This document shows, in pieces, positions 1 to 6,798 of a stretch of DNA of 19,050 bases; position 1 is the stretch's first letter; each line of letters starts with the position of its first letter. Origin of the DNA: Thermoplasmatota archaeon (lineage in GTDB: Archaea; Thermoplasmatota; Thermoplasmata; RBG-16-68-12; JAGMCJ01); NCBI GenBank assembly GCA_022848825.1, contig JAJISH010000015.1, positions 1-19,050 of the forward strand, read 5' to 3'. The translations under genes were made by a program, and so were the position numbers. The notes beneath the pieces are model-generated. The model saw only the letters and a list, made by a program, of their open reading frames with translations, ran no database searches and was not told the origin of the DNA.

Positions 1-138
1 ATTGAGATTCTCGAAAGGGCGATGGTTGTCGGAGAGATGGGAACGAGGCCCAGCTTCAAGATGCTGGGTCATACGGGCTATCTGACGTTCGCGAGGAAAG
101 TCGAGACACCCTTCCGATACCGTCGGGCGCAGCCATGA
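1..138 (+). CDS. trmI: tRNA (adenine-N1)-methyltransferase, TrmI type, C-terminal fragment
   Basis: Frame 1 is open from the window edge to a TGA at 136-138, giving the last 45 residues of a protein that starts upstream. The tail contains GTRPSFKMLGHTGYLTFARK, which resembles the conserved C-terminal strand pair of TrmI/Trm61-type tRNA m1A methyltransferases (an R-P...M-x-G-H-T-x-Y/F...A-R-K pattern). These SAM-dependent enzymes methylate A57/A58 of the tRNA T-loop and are widespread in archaea. The catalytic Rossmann domain lies outside the window, so the call rests on the tail alone. No promoter or start can be assessed. An alternative is another PIMT-like methyltransferase with a similar end. 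Confidence 0.6.
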   Translation: MEILERAMVVGEMGTRPSFKMLGHTGYLTFARKVETPFRYRRAQP

Positions 139-230
139 GCAACTCTGTCGCGTGGAGACGGCATCTCTTCGGCGCGTATCCTACTGTCTCAACAGGCATT
201 TCCTCGATTCTCCCCATTTGGAAGTAACTT

Positions 231-246
231 GCTTGTTGTCACAAGC
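231..246. repeat. Short inverted repeat upstream of the DNA methyltransferase
   Basis: GCTTGT and ACAAGC form perfect 6-base arms around a TGTC loop. The element ends 40 nt before the favoured GTG start at 287. It could be a regulator site or a small leader hairpin. The rest of the gap (139-286) shows no gene and no convincing TATA box. A short palindrome like this can occur by chance. Confidence 0.3.
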
Positions 247-286
247 TTGATTGTCCCGCGGTCCGTACCCTGTGGGGAGGGATATC

Positions 287-1009
287 GTGCCTGATGCGGG
301 TGCTCAAGAGGAGAGGATCGATGAGAATCATAGGCGAGATTTCACTCCCGAGACGACGACGCTCTGGGACTACCCCTACCAGAGCTACGGGGAGAAGAAG
401 AAGGGCGACAACAGGTTCTCAGGCGTGACTCCAGCCTTCGTCGTAAGGCACCTGATCTGGAGACACACTGAGCCCGGCGACGTGGTGGTCGACTGCATGG
501 CGGGAAGTGGGACCACGATCGACGTCGCCAGAGAGGAGAACAGGAGGGTCATCGGGTACGACATCGCCGCCATACGGAGCGACATCATACAGAACGATGC
601 ACGAAGCCTCCCGTTGGAGGACGAATGCGTGGACCTCCACTTCGTGGACTCACCTTACAGCGACAACATCCACTACTCAAACCACCCCGACTGCATCGGC
701 AAGATTCCATGCGAGGATGAGCGCTTTTTCGTGGAGCTGGAGAAGGTTGTCAAGGAGATTCACCGTACGCTCAAGAAAGGCGGGATCCTGGGCTGGCTCA
801 TCGCTGACCAATACCGGAAGAGGAAGTTCACACCGGTGGGTTTCAGGCTGTTCGAAGTGCTCGCACGTCATTTCGAGCCCGTCGACATAGTATCTGTTAG
901 GATTCACAATCAGCGCACGAACAACGAGCTCTGGCAGAGGCGGGCGTTGAAGTACAACTTCTATCTCAGGGGCTTCAAGTACCTCCTCATCATGCGGAAG
1001 GTGGAATAG
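287..1009 (+). CDS. DNA N4/N6-type methyltransferase (DSPY motif IV)
   Basis: A 240-residue SAM-dependent amino-methyltransferase. Motif I is DCMAGSGTT at residues 69-77, the acidic end of strand 2 is D92, and motif IV is DSPY at 121-124, an uncommon variant of DPPY/NPPY. Motif I precedes motif IV, so this is the alpha/gamma arrangement, not the beta one. The N-terminal TTLWDYPYQ and RFSGVTP stretch resembles the region before motif I in N4/N6 DNA methylases. The start is placed at GTG 287 because GGGGAGG lies 6 nt upstream (274-280); an in-frame TTG at 251 would add 12 residues but lacks such a site. No target-recognition domain or obvious restriction enzyme is visible. It overlaps the next gene by one base, so the two are probably translated together. 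Substrate (DNA or RNA) and target base cannot be read from sequence. Confidence 0.75.
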   Translation: MPDAGAQEERIDENHRRDFTPETTTLWDYPYQSYGEKKKGDNRFSGVTPAFVVRHLIWRHTEPGDVVVDCMAGSGTTIDVAREENRRVIGYDIAAIRSDIIQNDARSLPLEDECVDLHFVDSPYSDNIHYSNHPDCIGKIPCEDERFFVELEKVVKEIHRTLKKGGILGWLIADQYRKRKFTPVGFRLFEVLARHFEPVDIVSVRIHNQRTNNELWQRRALKYNFYLRGFKYLLIMRKVE

Positions 1010-1368
1010 TGGATGCTATCAGCCGCGGCGGATACAGGGCAAGGGAGCTCTACCTGATGCTCAGGGAGAGGATCGAGGTCTGCGAGAGGTCCAACGGCGA
1101 CAGGTTCGAAGAGAGAGTGATGAAGTACTGGATCTCGGTGAGAAGCATCAAGAAGGGAAAGGTTTTCGTCGAGATCAGGTTGCAGAAGAGCGACATCGAC
1201 GTCTTCATCCTACCATCCTTCGATCAGCTGAAAGACCCAGAAGGCCTCGCACAACCCGTTCCGCTCAACCAGGGCCGGGGCTGGTTCCGTACAAGGTTCT
1301 GGCTGAGGGAAGAGGAACAGGTGGACTCCGCTTGGCGGCTCATTCAGCAGTCCTACCTGGTCGCATGA
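1009..1368 (+). CDS. DUF5655-like protein coupled to the methyltransferase
   Basis: A 119-residue soluble protein starting at a GTG that shares its first base with the upstream TAG stop; GGAAGGTGG at 996-1004 is the ribosome site, inside the methyltransferase gene. The order of elements (an N-terminal helix, KYWISVRS, then KKGKVFVEIRLQKSDID, then a W-x-R-x-R-F-W strand and a final helix with WRLIQQSY) resembles the DUF5655 family (COG3586, once called predicted transport protein), whose members are often found near or fused to nuclease and restriction-type domains. No PD-(D/E)XK nuclease core is seen. The role is unknown; its tight coupling to a DNA methyltransferase suggests an accessory or regulatory part in DNA modification, which is inference. 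Confidence 0.6.
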   Translation: MDAISRGGYRARELYLMLRERIEVCERSNGDRFEERVMKYWISVRSIKKGKVFVEIRLQKSDIDVFILPSFDQLKDPEGLAQPVPLNQGRGWFRTRFWLREEEQVDSAWRLIQQSYLVA

Positions 1369-1373
1369 GGAAA

Positions 1374-1381
1374 CAATATTA
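1374..1381 (+). promoter_or_regulatory. Candidate TATA box for purS
   Basis: An A/T-rich core (CAATATTA) lies just after the DUF5655 stop, about 35 nt before the purS ATG. This would put transcription start near 1403-1406 with a very short leader, consistent with the absence of a strong ribosome site before purS. It is a single weak match. Confidence 0.35.
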
Positions 1382-1412
1382 GGCAGCCGCGCTATCTCGC
1401 CAGAGTGATTCC

Positions 1413-1655
1413 ATGGTGAAGGCTTTCGTTGAGATACATCTGAAGAAAGGGATCGCGGATCCTGAGGGATCGAACACCCTCAAGGCGCTGAAGCTTCTGG
1501 GCTTCGAGACCGCAACTGATGTTAAGTCCGCAAGACTCTTCGAGATCGACCTTGAGGAGGAGGACAGGGTAAGGGCCGAGAACCTTCTGGAGGAGATGTG
1601 CCATCGCCTCTTGGCTAACCCCGTCATCCATGACTACCAGATCCGATTCGAGTAG
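1413..1655 (+). CDS. purS: Phosphoribosylformylglycinamidine synthase subunit PurS
   Basis: An 80-residue protein of the usual PurS size. It opens with the strand VKAFVEIHLKKGIADPEG, followed by a helix with NTLKALKLLGF, the strand of SARLFEIDLEEED, and the closing NPVIHDYQIRFE. PurS is the small bridging subunit of the archaeal and Gram-positive FGAM synthase complex; it helps dock the glutaminase PurQ on the synthetase PurL so ammonia can pass between them. It is followed 77 nt later by purL and then purQ, which confirms the call. No strong ribosome site precedes the ATG, suggesting a short or leaderless mRNA. Confidence 0.95.
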   Translation: MVKAFVEIHLKKGIADPEGSNTLKALKLLGFETATDVKSARLFEIDLEEEDRVRAENLLEEMCHRLLANPVIHDYQIRFE

Positions 1656-1684
1656 GTCACCCCTCCGCCCGGTGGCTGTGGAAT

Positions 1685-1730
1685 CCTTAAGTAAGTGCCC
1701 TGCGTTACAGGGGACATCAGGAGGATGGGG
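1685..1730 (+). promoter_or_regulatory. Candidate TATA box and ribosome site for purL
   Basis: CCTTAAGTAAG at 1685-1695 is a possible TATA element, which would place the start of transcription near 1715. GGAGGA at 1720-1725 sits 7 nt before the TTG start of purL and decides that start. purS-purL readthrough is equally possible. The ribosome site is convincing; the promoter is weak. Confidence 0.4.
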
Positions 1731-1732
1731 AA

Positions 1733-4057
1733 TTGGAGGAGTTCTCTTCCGAAATCCGTTTTGTCAGCCTATTGGACGCTTCGGACGATGATATGGTCCT
1801 GCTCAGTGATGAAGGCGGCTTGGCCCTTGACCTCGCTGAGATGAAGCGGGTTCAGGAATACTATCGCGGCAAGGGGAGGGAGCCCACAGATGTGGAACTC
1901 CAGTCAATCGGACAGGCATGGTCGGAGCACTGCTGCTACAAGTCGTCCAAGGTGTTTCTCAAGGAGTACCTGATGTCCATCGACACGCCGTCCGTGATCC
2001 TCAGAGGAGATGCGGGCGTCGTGGATTTCGATGAAGACCACGCCTACGCCCTGAGGATCGAAAGCCACAATCATCCGAGCGCGGTTGAGCCCTACGGCGG
2101 GGCGGCCACCGGGATCGGGGGAATCATACGCGATGTCCTGTGCATGGGTGCCCAGCCAGTCGCCCTCATCGACCCACTGCACTTCGGCCCCCTGGATTTT
2201 CCTCATGATAAGCTCCCGAAGGGTGTCAAGCATCCTCGATATCTGTTCGAAGGAGTCGTCGCGGGCATCAGGGACTACGGCAATAGGATCGGCATACCAA
2301 CAGTCTCAGGCAGCGTCCATTTCCACGACGGTTATCTCGGCAATTGCATCATCAACGTTGGCTGTGTGGGGATTGCGAAGAAGAAGAACATCCTCAAGAA
2401 TGCCGTGAAGACCGACTCGGACGTCTTCATCCTCGTCGGCGGACGGACTGGGCGGGACGGCATCCACGGGGTGACGTACGCGTCCGTTGAGCTGACTGAG
2501 GACATGGAAGAGGAATGGATGGGCGGGGCGGTGCAATTGGGCGACCCGATAACGAAGGAACCCCTCATCCACACGTGCCTGGAGGCGGCGGAAAGGGGAC
2601 TCCTCAACGGAATGAAGGACCTCGGCGGGGGAGGACTATCTTGCGTCGTCGGGGAAATGGCTCTCGCGGGTGGCTTTGGAGCCGAAGTGAACCTGGAGAA
2701 GGTTCCGCTGAAGGAGGAGGGACTTCAACCCTGGGAGATGTGGATCAGCGAATCCCAGGAGCGAATGATGCTGGCGGTTGCACCGGAGAAGGTGGACGAT
2801 GTCCTCCACCTCTTCAAGCTGTACGACGTCCTCGCAACCCCCATTGGCCGTGTCATCAAGGACAGGATCGTCCGTGTGCTCTACGAGGGAAAGAAGATTC
2901 TAGAGCTTGACCTGGACTTCTACACGGCGGGCCCAGAGTACTGCCGGGAATACACCCATGACACCCGGTATCTGGAAGAGCCAGAAGCGATCCCCGACGA
3001 GCCAGAGGACTACAGCAAGACCATTCTCAAGCTCATATCCTCGCCCAACATAGCCTCGAAGGCTTGGGTGATTCATCAGTACGATCACGAGGTCAGAGGG
3101 GCCACGGTCGTGAAGCCCCTCCAGGGCAAGATGGGATACGCTTGCCACGGAGACGCCGCGGTGATCAAACCCCTGGAGCACACGTTTCGGGGACTCGCCG
3201 TTGCGACCGCTACGAATCCGACCTTCTCGGAAATCGATCCTTTCAGAGGTGGCATGTCGGCGGTTGACGAGGTGTGCAGAAATATCGCGGCCGTTGGAGG
3301 TTTCCCCGACTCACTCACGAATTGCCTGAATTTCGGCAATCCAGAGAAACCAGACAGACTCGGACTCTTCAGGGAGACCGTCCGCGGAATCGGCCACGTG
3401 GCCTCTCATCTGGGTCTTCCTCTTCCCTCGGGAAACGTGAGTTTCTACAACGAGACCGAGCACGGCCATGTTCCGCCAACGCCCGTCGTCCTGGGCGTGG
3501 GGAAGGTTCCAGATGTGAGACGATGCATCACGTCAGACCTCAAGGAGCAGGACAACCCCATCTTCTTGATCGGAGACACGAAGAATGAGATGGGCGGCTC
3601 CGAGTACCTTCGGGTCTTCGGAGGACACTCGGGCACGGTTCCCAACGTGAATGTGGGGATGTTGAAGAAGAGCCTACACGCGGTGTTTCGGGCAGTGAAC
3701 GAGCAGACAATAGCATCCTGCCATGACATCTCCCACGGCGGCATCGCCATCGCGATATCGGAGATGGCTCTGGGCGGAGACGTGGGCGCATTCATAGATC
3801 TGTCCAAGACAGAGCGAGTCCCCACAAGCGTCAAGATGTTCTCTGAGAGCAATACGAGGTGGCTTGCCGAGGTCTGGCGCGGAAAGGAAGACAGGTTCCT
3901 CGATATCGTGTCGGATGTCCCGGTCCGCAAACTGGGCATGGTGAAGGGAAGCAGCGTCATCATTGCGGACTCGAACGTCAAGGCGGGCATCTTCTTGGAG
4001 GACCTGAGCGAAGCGTGGAAGCGGACCATCTATGACTACATGGGGGGAACACCTTGA
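1733..4057 (+). CDS. purL: Phosphoribosylformylglycinamidine synthase subunit PurL (small form)
   Basis: A 774-residue protein, near the usual size of the small (multi-subunit) PurL. It makes formylglycinamidine ribonucleotide from FGAR, ATP and ammonia in purine synthesis. Seen: WSEHCCYKSSK with SEHC at residues 64-67, the ATP-binding ESHNHPS at 110-116 followed by AVEPYGGAATGIGG, the DLGGGGLSC turn at 296-304, and a second AIRS-like half with NPTFSEIDPFRGG, NCLNFGNPEKP and SCHDISHGG. There is no fused glutaminase domain; that role falls to purQ just downstream. The start is TTG with a GGAGGA ribosome site. Its stop overlaps the purQ start in the tetramer TTGA, pointing to coupled translation and matched subunit amounts. 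Confidence 0.97.
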   Translation: MEEFSSEIRFVSLLDASDDDMVLLSDEGGLALDLAEMKRVQEYYRGKGREPTDVELQSIGQAWSEHCCYKSSKVFLKEYLMSIDTPSVILRGDAGVVDFDEDHAYALRIESHNHPSAVEPYGGAATGIGGIIRDVLCMGAQPVALIDPLHFGPLDFPHDKLPKGVKHPRYLFEGVVAGIRDYGNRIGIPTVSGSVHFHDGYLGNCIINVGCVGIAKKKNILKNAVKTDSDVFILVGGRTGRDGIHGVTYASVELTEDMEEEWMGGAVQLGDPITKEPLIHTCLEAAERGLLNGMKDLGGGGLSCVVGEMALAGGFGAEVNLEKVPLKEEGLQPWEMWISESQERMMLAVAPEKVDDVLHLFKLYDVLATPIGRVIKDRIVRVLYEGKKILELDLDFYTAGPEYCREYTHDTRYLEEPEAIPDEPEDYSKTILKLISSPNIASKAWVIHQYDHEVRGATVVKPLQGKMGYACHGDAAVIKPLEHTFRGLAVATATNPTFSEIDPFRGGMSAVDEVCRNIAAVGGFPDSLTNCLNFGNPEKPDRLGLFRETVRGIGHVASHLGLPLPSGNVSFYNETEHGHVPPTPVVLGVGKVPDVRRCITSDLKEQDNPIFLIGDTKNEMGGSEYLRVFGGHSGTVPNVNVGMLKKSLHAVFRAVNEQTIASCHDISHGGIAIAISEMALGGDVGAFIDLSKTERVPTSVKMFSESNTRWLAEVWRGKEDRFLDIVSDVPVRKLGMVKGSSVIIADSNVKAGIFLEDLSEAWKRTIYDYMGGTP

Positions 4058-4884
4058 AGGTCGAGGATGTGAAGGTCTGCATACTCATCATCGAAGGGAC
4101 GAACTGTGAAGCGGAGACCTCCCAGGCCTTTCGAAGGTCGGGCGCTTCCGCTGAGATTGTCCATCTCAAACAGTTGCTGGGACAGGACACCAAGCCCGAG
4201 GAGACCAGGAAGCTAGAAGACTACGAGATTCTCGTCATTCCCGGGGGCTTCTCGTCCGGGGACTACGTCAGAGCAGGCGCCATACTGGCGGCGCGGATGA
4301 AGAGTCGAATGGAGGACGAGCTCGTGCAGTTCATCGATGAAGGGAAGCCAGTTCTGGGAATCTGCAATGGCTTCCAGATCCTTGTAGAGCTCGGAGTGCT
4401 CCCCGGAATCGAGTCGACAATGAGCAGGTATCCCACGGCCTCCCTCGGATGGAACGATTCCGGGCGGTTCGAATGCCGTCCAACTCTGCTGGAGAACTGG
4501 AACAAAGGCAAGTGCATCTTCACGACCAAGCTCGAGCGGGGCCAGATAATCCAGGCTCCAACGGCCCATGCAGAGGGGAAGTTCATGTTGCCCAAGCACC
4601 GCGAGAAGGAGCTGCTGGACACGTTGAAGGACAATGACCAGATCGTGTTCCGATATGTCGATGCCGAGGGTCAGATCGCCGGATATCCCTGGAACCCCAA
4701 CGGATCGCTTTTCGGCATAGCCGGGATCTGCAATTCGGAGGGCAACGTCTTCGGAATGATGCCTCATCCAGAGAGGACGTACCTCGGGATTCAGCAGGCC
4801 GATTGGACCCGGAATGTTCCAGACAATGGAGACGGCAAGGCTGTTTTCGAGTCTGTCCTGGACCACGTCACGAAGAAGTTCTGA
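4054..4884 (+). CDS. purQ: Phosphoribosylformylglycinamidine synthase glutaminase subunit PurQ
   Basis: A 276-residue class I glutamine amidotransferase that supplies ammonia to PurL. The nucleophile is C104 in GICNGFQIL and the other triad residues are H238 and E240 in MMPHPER; the strand VIPGGFSSGDYVRAG at 61-75 is typical of PurQ. It is longer than the common form of about 225 residues, with extra sequence around 175-200 (lysine-rich, KHREKELLDTLKDNDQ). The start is a TTG overlapping the purL stop by 4 nt, with G-rich sequence (GGGGGG) 9 nt upstream. It is the last gene of the cluster; the next coding sequence on the opposite strand ends 1 nt after its stop. Confidence 0.96.
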   Translation: MKVEDVKVCILIIEGTNCEAETSQAFRRSGASAEIVHLKQLLGQDTKPEETRKLEDYEILVIPGGFSSGDYVRAGAILAARMKSRMEDELVQFIDEGKPVLGICNGFQILVELGVLPGIESTMSRYPTASLGWNDSGRFECRPTLLENWNKGKCIFTTKLERGQIIQAPTAHAEGKFMLPKHREKELLDTLKDNDQIVFRYVDAEGQIAGYPWNPNGSLFGIAGICNSEGNVFGMMPHPERTYLGIQQADWTRNVPDNGDGKAVFESVLDHVTKKF

Positions 4885-4885
4885 A

Positions 4886-5074
4886 TCAGATGGTGACATC
4901 CAGTGTCAGCGTGGCAAGTCCACCATCATCGTCCGAGACATCCAGCGTGATCGTGCAGTTCCCGACCGACACAAACACGTGGTCCATGGCGTCCGACGCC
5001 ACAACGGGGTTCAGGTCGAAGCTCGGAAAGGGATCAGGACTCACACGGTTGCTGCTTTGGATCTCGGAATCATT
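4886..5074 (-). pseudogene. Remnant of a PKD-domain (secreted/surface) protein, C-terminal 62 residues
   Basis: On the minus strand one frame is open from 5086 to a TGA at 4888-4886. It encodes a tail with DHVFVSVGNCTITLDVSD and then DDGGLATLTLDVTI, a close match to the last strands of PKD domains (typical pattern h-F-x-x-x-G-x-Y-T-V-T-L-x-V-x-D-x-x-G). Codon third positions are G/C-rich like real genes here. The frame runs into a stop at 5089-5087 inside rbkR, and there is no good start or ribosome site (only GTG at 5044), so the N-terminal part of the parent gene is missing. I read it as the leftover of a larger secreted protein whose front was lost in a deletion next to rbkR. A short expressed protein is less likely. 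Confidence 0.55.
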
Positions 5075-5741
5075 AGGCTTTCGAGCTCACGTCGATGTCG
5101 ATTGCGACGAAATCACCATCATCCAGATTGAAAACGTCCCTGAGCCTCTGGGTCGAAATGACCTCCACAATCCCTCGGTGATGCGATCTGAGGGGAATGA
5201 TGACGGCACACTTCTTGTCTCGGATTGCTGCAAGGAAGCAATTCACGTCCCCAAAGGTTCTGCCCTCTGACTTGAAGCCATTCACGAGAATCCCGTCCAG
5301 AGATTCCAGCAGTGTCAGTTTCCCCGCCTCTCGACCCTTCACACGCAGATTGAGCGTACCCTCGAAGGGGGTCGAGCCCAGTATCCTCTCGAACTGCTTC
5401 CTATACTCGTTCTGCTGCAGGTAGTACCTCCCTTCCCCGCTCCCCGTGGCGACCTCCCCCGTGATCGTGAGCCTGTCGTAGGCCTCGAACAGCCGCCTGA
5501 AATCCATATACTCTTTTCTCAGGACAGCCAGCCCTTTGTCCGTGATCCGAATCCTCTGCCTTCGGTACACTGTCTCCCTCGTGAGCATGCCGAGCTCGAC
5601 AAGCTCCAGTATCCGATTAGAGGCCGTCTGTTGACTCACTCCCATCGATTTGCCGAGCTCAGAAGAGGTGATGTCCGTGTGCCCTTTCGCGGCGCCAGCC
5701 AAGGCCAGTTGCTTCAGAGCCTCGATTTGACCGTGCTTCAC
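5073..5741 (-). CDS. rbkR: Transcriptional regulator and CTP-dependent riboflavin kinase
   Basis: A 222-residue two-domain protein. Residues 1-80 form a winged helix-turn-helix (SSELGKSMGVSQQTASNRI at 26-44, wing near RRQRIRITDKG). Residues 90-220 match the archaeal CTP-dependent riboflavin kinase (DUF120): GEVATGSGEGRYYL at 95-108, TPFEGTLNLRV at 124-134, and CAVIIPLRSHHRG, then LRDVFNLDDGDFVAID at the end. The enzyme makes FMN from riboflavin using CTP; the fused HTH form (RbkR) is known in archaea as a regulator of riboflavin synthesis and uptake genes. The start is a GTG with GTGGAG a few bases upstream. No riboflavin biosynthesis genes are in the window, so it is either self-regulating or acts elsewhere. 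It lies 34 nt after the PIN gene. Confidence 0.93.
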   Translation of the reverse strand: MKHGQIEALKQLALAGAAKGHTDITSSELGKSMGVSQQTASNRILELVELGMLTRETVYRRQRIRITDKGLAVLRKEYMDFRRLFEAYDRLTITGEVATGSGEGRYYLQQNEYRKQFERILGSTPFEGTLNLRVKGREAGKLTLLESLDGILVNGFKSEGRTFGDVNCFLAAIRDKKCAVIIPLRSHHRGIVEVISTQRLRDVFNLDDGDFVAIDIDVSSKA

Positions 5742-5760
5742 GGCTCCACATCGCGCAGGG

Positions 5761-5771
5761 AAAACAAATAG
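5761..5771 (-). promoter_or_regulatory. Candidate TATA box for rbkR
   Basis: Read on the minus strand, CTATTTGTTTT sits about 25 nt before the rbkR GTG, in the 34-nt gap after the PIN gene. It would allow rbkR its own leaderless transcript, though cotranscription with the PIN gene is also possible. No clear palindromic operator for the RbkR HTH is seen. Confidence 0.3.
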
Positions 5772-5775
5772 ATTG

Positions 5776-6141
5776 CTACAGTGAACCTTCGAGGATCAGA
5801 TGAGAGCGGGACCTGAGCCGTACGTAGGGCAAGCCTTCCCTCTCCAGGGAGCGTATCACAAGCTTGTCATTTGACACGACAACCGCATGCAGGTCTTTGG
5901 CGAGATCGACGAGAACCTTGTCCGTCTGACCTTCCGATTCCACGGTCTTGTACTTCCTGGCCAGTCTTAGCGCGCTTCGCGCGATTCTGTCCTTGGGAGC
6001 AAGCGACGTCAACTCTCGGACCACAGGTGAAGGCACGAGAATCTCAAATGAACCGAACAGCCTTTCGAGCTCTAGGTCGAGGTTGACCCCGAACTGAAAT
6101 GGCATCATCAGGGCATTCGTGTCGAGAATCACCGTTGTCAT
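5776..6141 (-). CDS. PIN-domain protein, FCF1/VapC9-like
   Basis: A 121-residue PIN nuclease-fold protein. It opens with VILDTNALMMPFQ and carries the four usual acidic metal-binding positions: D7, E43 (VREL), D74 (GQTDKVL) and D92 (VVSNDKLV). The whole length is taken by one PIN domain. No antitoxin gene lies beside it, and the sequence resembles the solitary archaeal PIN proteins related to the rRNA-processing nuclease FCF1/Utp24, so an RNA-processing role is more likely than a toxin role. The ATG at 6141 places the first strand at the N-terminus as usual; an in-frame ATG at 6153 would add 4 residues. No ribosome site is visible and an AT-rich box lies about 25 nt upstream, so the mRNA is probably leaderless. 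Confidence 0.85.
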   Translation of the reverse strand: MTTVILDTNALMMPFQFGVNLDLELERLFGSFEILVPSPVVRELTSLAPKDRIARSALRLARKYKTVESEGQTDKVLVDLAKDLHAVVVSNDKLVIRSLEREGLPYVRLRSRSHLILEGSL

Positions 6142-6163
6142 CAGGCACACCATGTTCGAACTG

Positions 6164-6170
6164 CTATTTT
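6164..6170 (-). promoter_or_regulatory. Candidate TATA box for the PIN gene
   Basis: AAAATAG on the minus strand, centred about 26 nt before the ATG at 6141, fits a leaderless archaeal promoter. Just upstream (6176-6220) ATTCGTAC occurs twice as a direct repeat about 37 nt apart, with the palindrome TTCCGGAA between; these could be regulator sites. Confidence 0.35.
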
Positions 6171-6380
6171 CACTTATTCGTACGGACTCTGTTCCGGAAC
6201 ATATGATTATGATTCGTACTCCGAGGGAGAATCCGACCGAAACCCCATCCTGAAGGTGAACAAACACCCCCGCAAATGGGATATTGTGCGACTCCTCGCC
6301 ATTCTCCGGGCATTCCGTTAGATAGTCTGGGAGATGGAGGCGAATCAATCGATAATCCAGGCCAATCGAAAAATGATATA

Positions 6381-6457
6381 TAGGGATTGTGCACATTGTT
6401 CTACAAGCATCCCTCCACAACAAGGCCGTTCGGATTCTTCTGAGCGGCCCTTTTTTT
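6381..6457 (+). ncRNA. Candidate small structured RNA or attenuated leader
   Basis: This lies in the 380-bp gene-free stretch 6142-6521. Two hairpins follow each other. The first is AGGGA (6382-6386) with TCCCT (6410-6414), continued by TTGT (6387-6390) with ACAA (6403-6406) and a 3-nt bulge. The second is the terminator hairpin at 6424-6449 followed by seven T. An AT-rich box (CGATAATCC, about 6349-6357) sits some 27 nt before 6381, and a second one (GATATATAGG) overlaps the start of the first hairpin. No plus-strand gene is close enough upstream to need this terminator, so it may end an independent RNA of about 77 nt or act as an attenuator before the gene at 6522. It matches no RNA family I recognise. 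The rest of 6142-6521 shows no gene. Confidence 0.4.
6424..6457 (+). terminator. Hairpin plus T7 terminator-like element
   Basis: GGCCGTTCG (6424-6432) pairs with TGAGCGGCC (6441-6449) in a 9-bp stem including two G-U pairs, with an 8-nt loop, then one C and seven T (6451-6457). T runs alone can end transcription in archaea; the added stem makes this a strong candidate. Its direction is plus strand only. Confidence 0.6.
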
Positions 6458-6487
6458 CTGTTATCTCTTCGGTTCGCCCCCTCCACA

Positions 6488-6498
6488 AAGGATTTATG
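6488..6498 (+). promoter_or_regulatory. TATA box for the small membrane protein gene
   Basis: AAGGATTTATG is centred about 28 nt before the ATG at 6522, the spacing expected for a leaderless archaeal transcript. No ribosome site precedes the ATG, in agreement. Confidence 0.5.
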
Positions 6499-6521
6499 CG
6501 GGCAGCACGTTCTATTCGTCG

Positions 6522-6728
6522 ATGACGGAGTGGAAGCGCGACGAGAGGCATGGCACCGAGGTATTGACGAAGGGGACGGGCATCTTCTGGGGCCTTGTGC
6601 TGATCATCCTTGGCATGTTCATGTTTGCCGTCTACTTGAAGTGGATAGTGTTCGAGCTGGAGCTGGTCTTCGCCCTTCTGATTGTCGTGGCTGGTCTCTG
6701 GCTGGTCGTGTCCAAGCTCGTGCGATAA
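6522..6728 (+). CDS. Small two-TM membrane protein, LiaI/DUF5668-like
   Basis: A 68-residue protein with a short charged N-terminus (EWKRDERHGTE) and two membrane segments: about residues 19-41 (GTGIFWGLVLIILGMFMFAV) and 46-65 (ELELVFALLIVVAGLWLVVS), ending in KLVR. The pattern of a helix with G-x-x-L-I-x-x-G and a second one ending in G-L-W-L resembles the LiaI/LiaF-type TM region (DUF5668) of bacterial envelope-stress systems. That similarity is by eye on a short hydrophobic protein, so it is tentative. It heads the cluster of SPFH and zinc-ribbon genes but has its own promoter, with another candidate promoter after it. The role would be in the cell membrane, perhaps as an anchor. Confidence 0.6.
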   Translation: MTEWKRDERHGTEVLTKGTGIFWGLVLIILGMFMFAVYLKWIVFELELVFALLIVVAGLWLVVSKLVR

Positions 6729-6758
6729 TCCTCTCAGCTGGAGACACCCACCCAAAAC

Positions 6759-6794
6759 CTTCATAAGTTACGATATAGTTCTTGTCGCAGGTGA
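6759..6794 (+). promoter_or_regulatory. Candidate TATA box and ribosome site for the helical protein gene
   Basis: CTTCATAAGTTA at 6759-6770 is TATA-like and would place transcription start near 6788. AGGTGA at 6789-6794 is 4 nt before the ATG at 6799. This suggests that the four genes from 6799 to 10217 form a unit that can be transcribed apart from the small membrane protein gene. Confidence 0.45.
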
Positions 6795-6798
6795 GATA

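Noticed and set aside
4463..4480. GGTTCGAATGCC resembling a tRNA T-arm
   Set aside because: It lies inside purQ, in a conserved protein, and no acceptor or anticodon arms can be folded around it.
4803..5270. Plus-strand 155-codon open frame running from purQ into rbkR
   Set aside because: It overlaps purQ in another frame and lies antisense to the PKD remnant and rbkR. The translation has no recognisable pattern and no ribosome site.
5776..6141. PIN protein as a VapC toxin of a toxin-antitoxin pair
   Set aside because: No small antitoxin gene lies on either side, and the sequence is closer in kind to solitary FCF1-like PIN proteins.
6373..6443. C/D-box sRNA reading of the candidate RNA (ATGATAT as C box, CTGA as D box)
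   Set aside because: The C box deviates from RUGAUGA, no C'/D' pair is seen, and the hairpins would not fit the open guide regions of a C/D RNA.
6142..6486. Upstream extension of the PIN gene on the minus strand (frame open to 6486)
   Set aside because: The added 115 codons show no domain or coding composition, while the PIN fold begins right at the ATG at 6141. The open frame appears to be chance in an AT-richer intergenic stretch.
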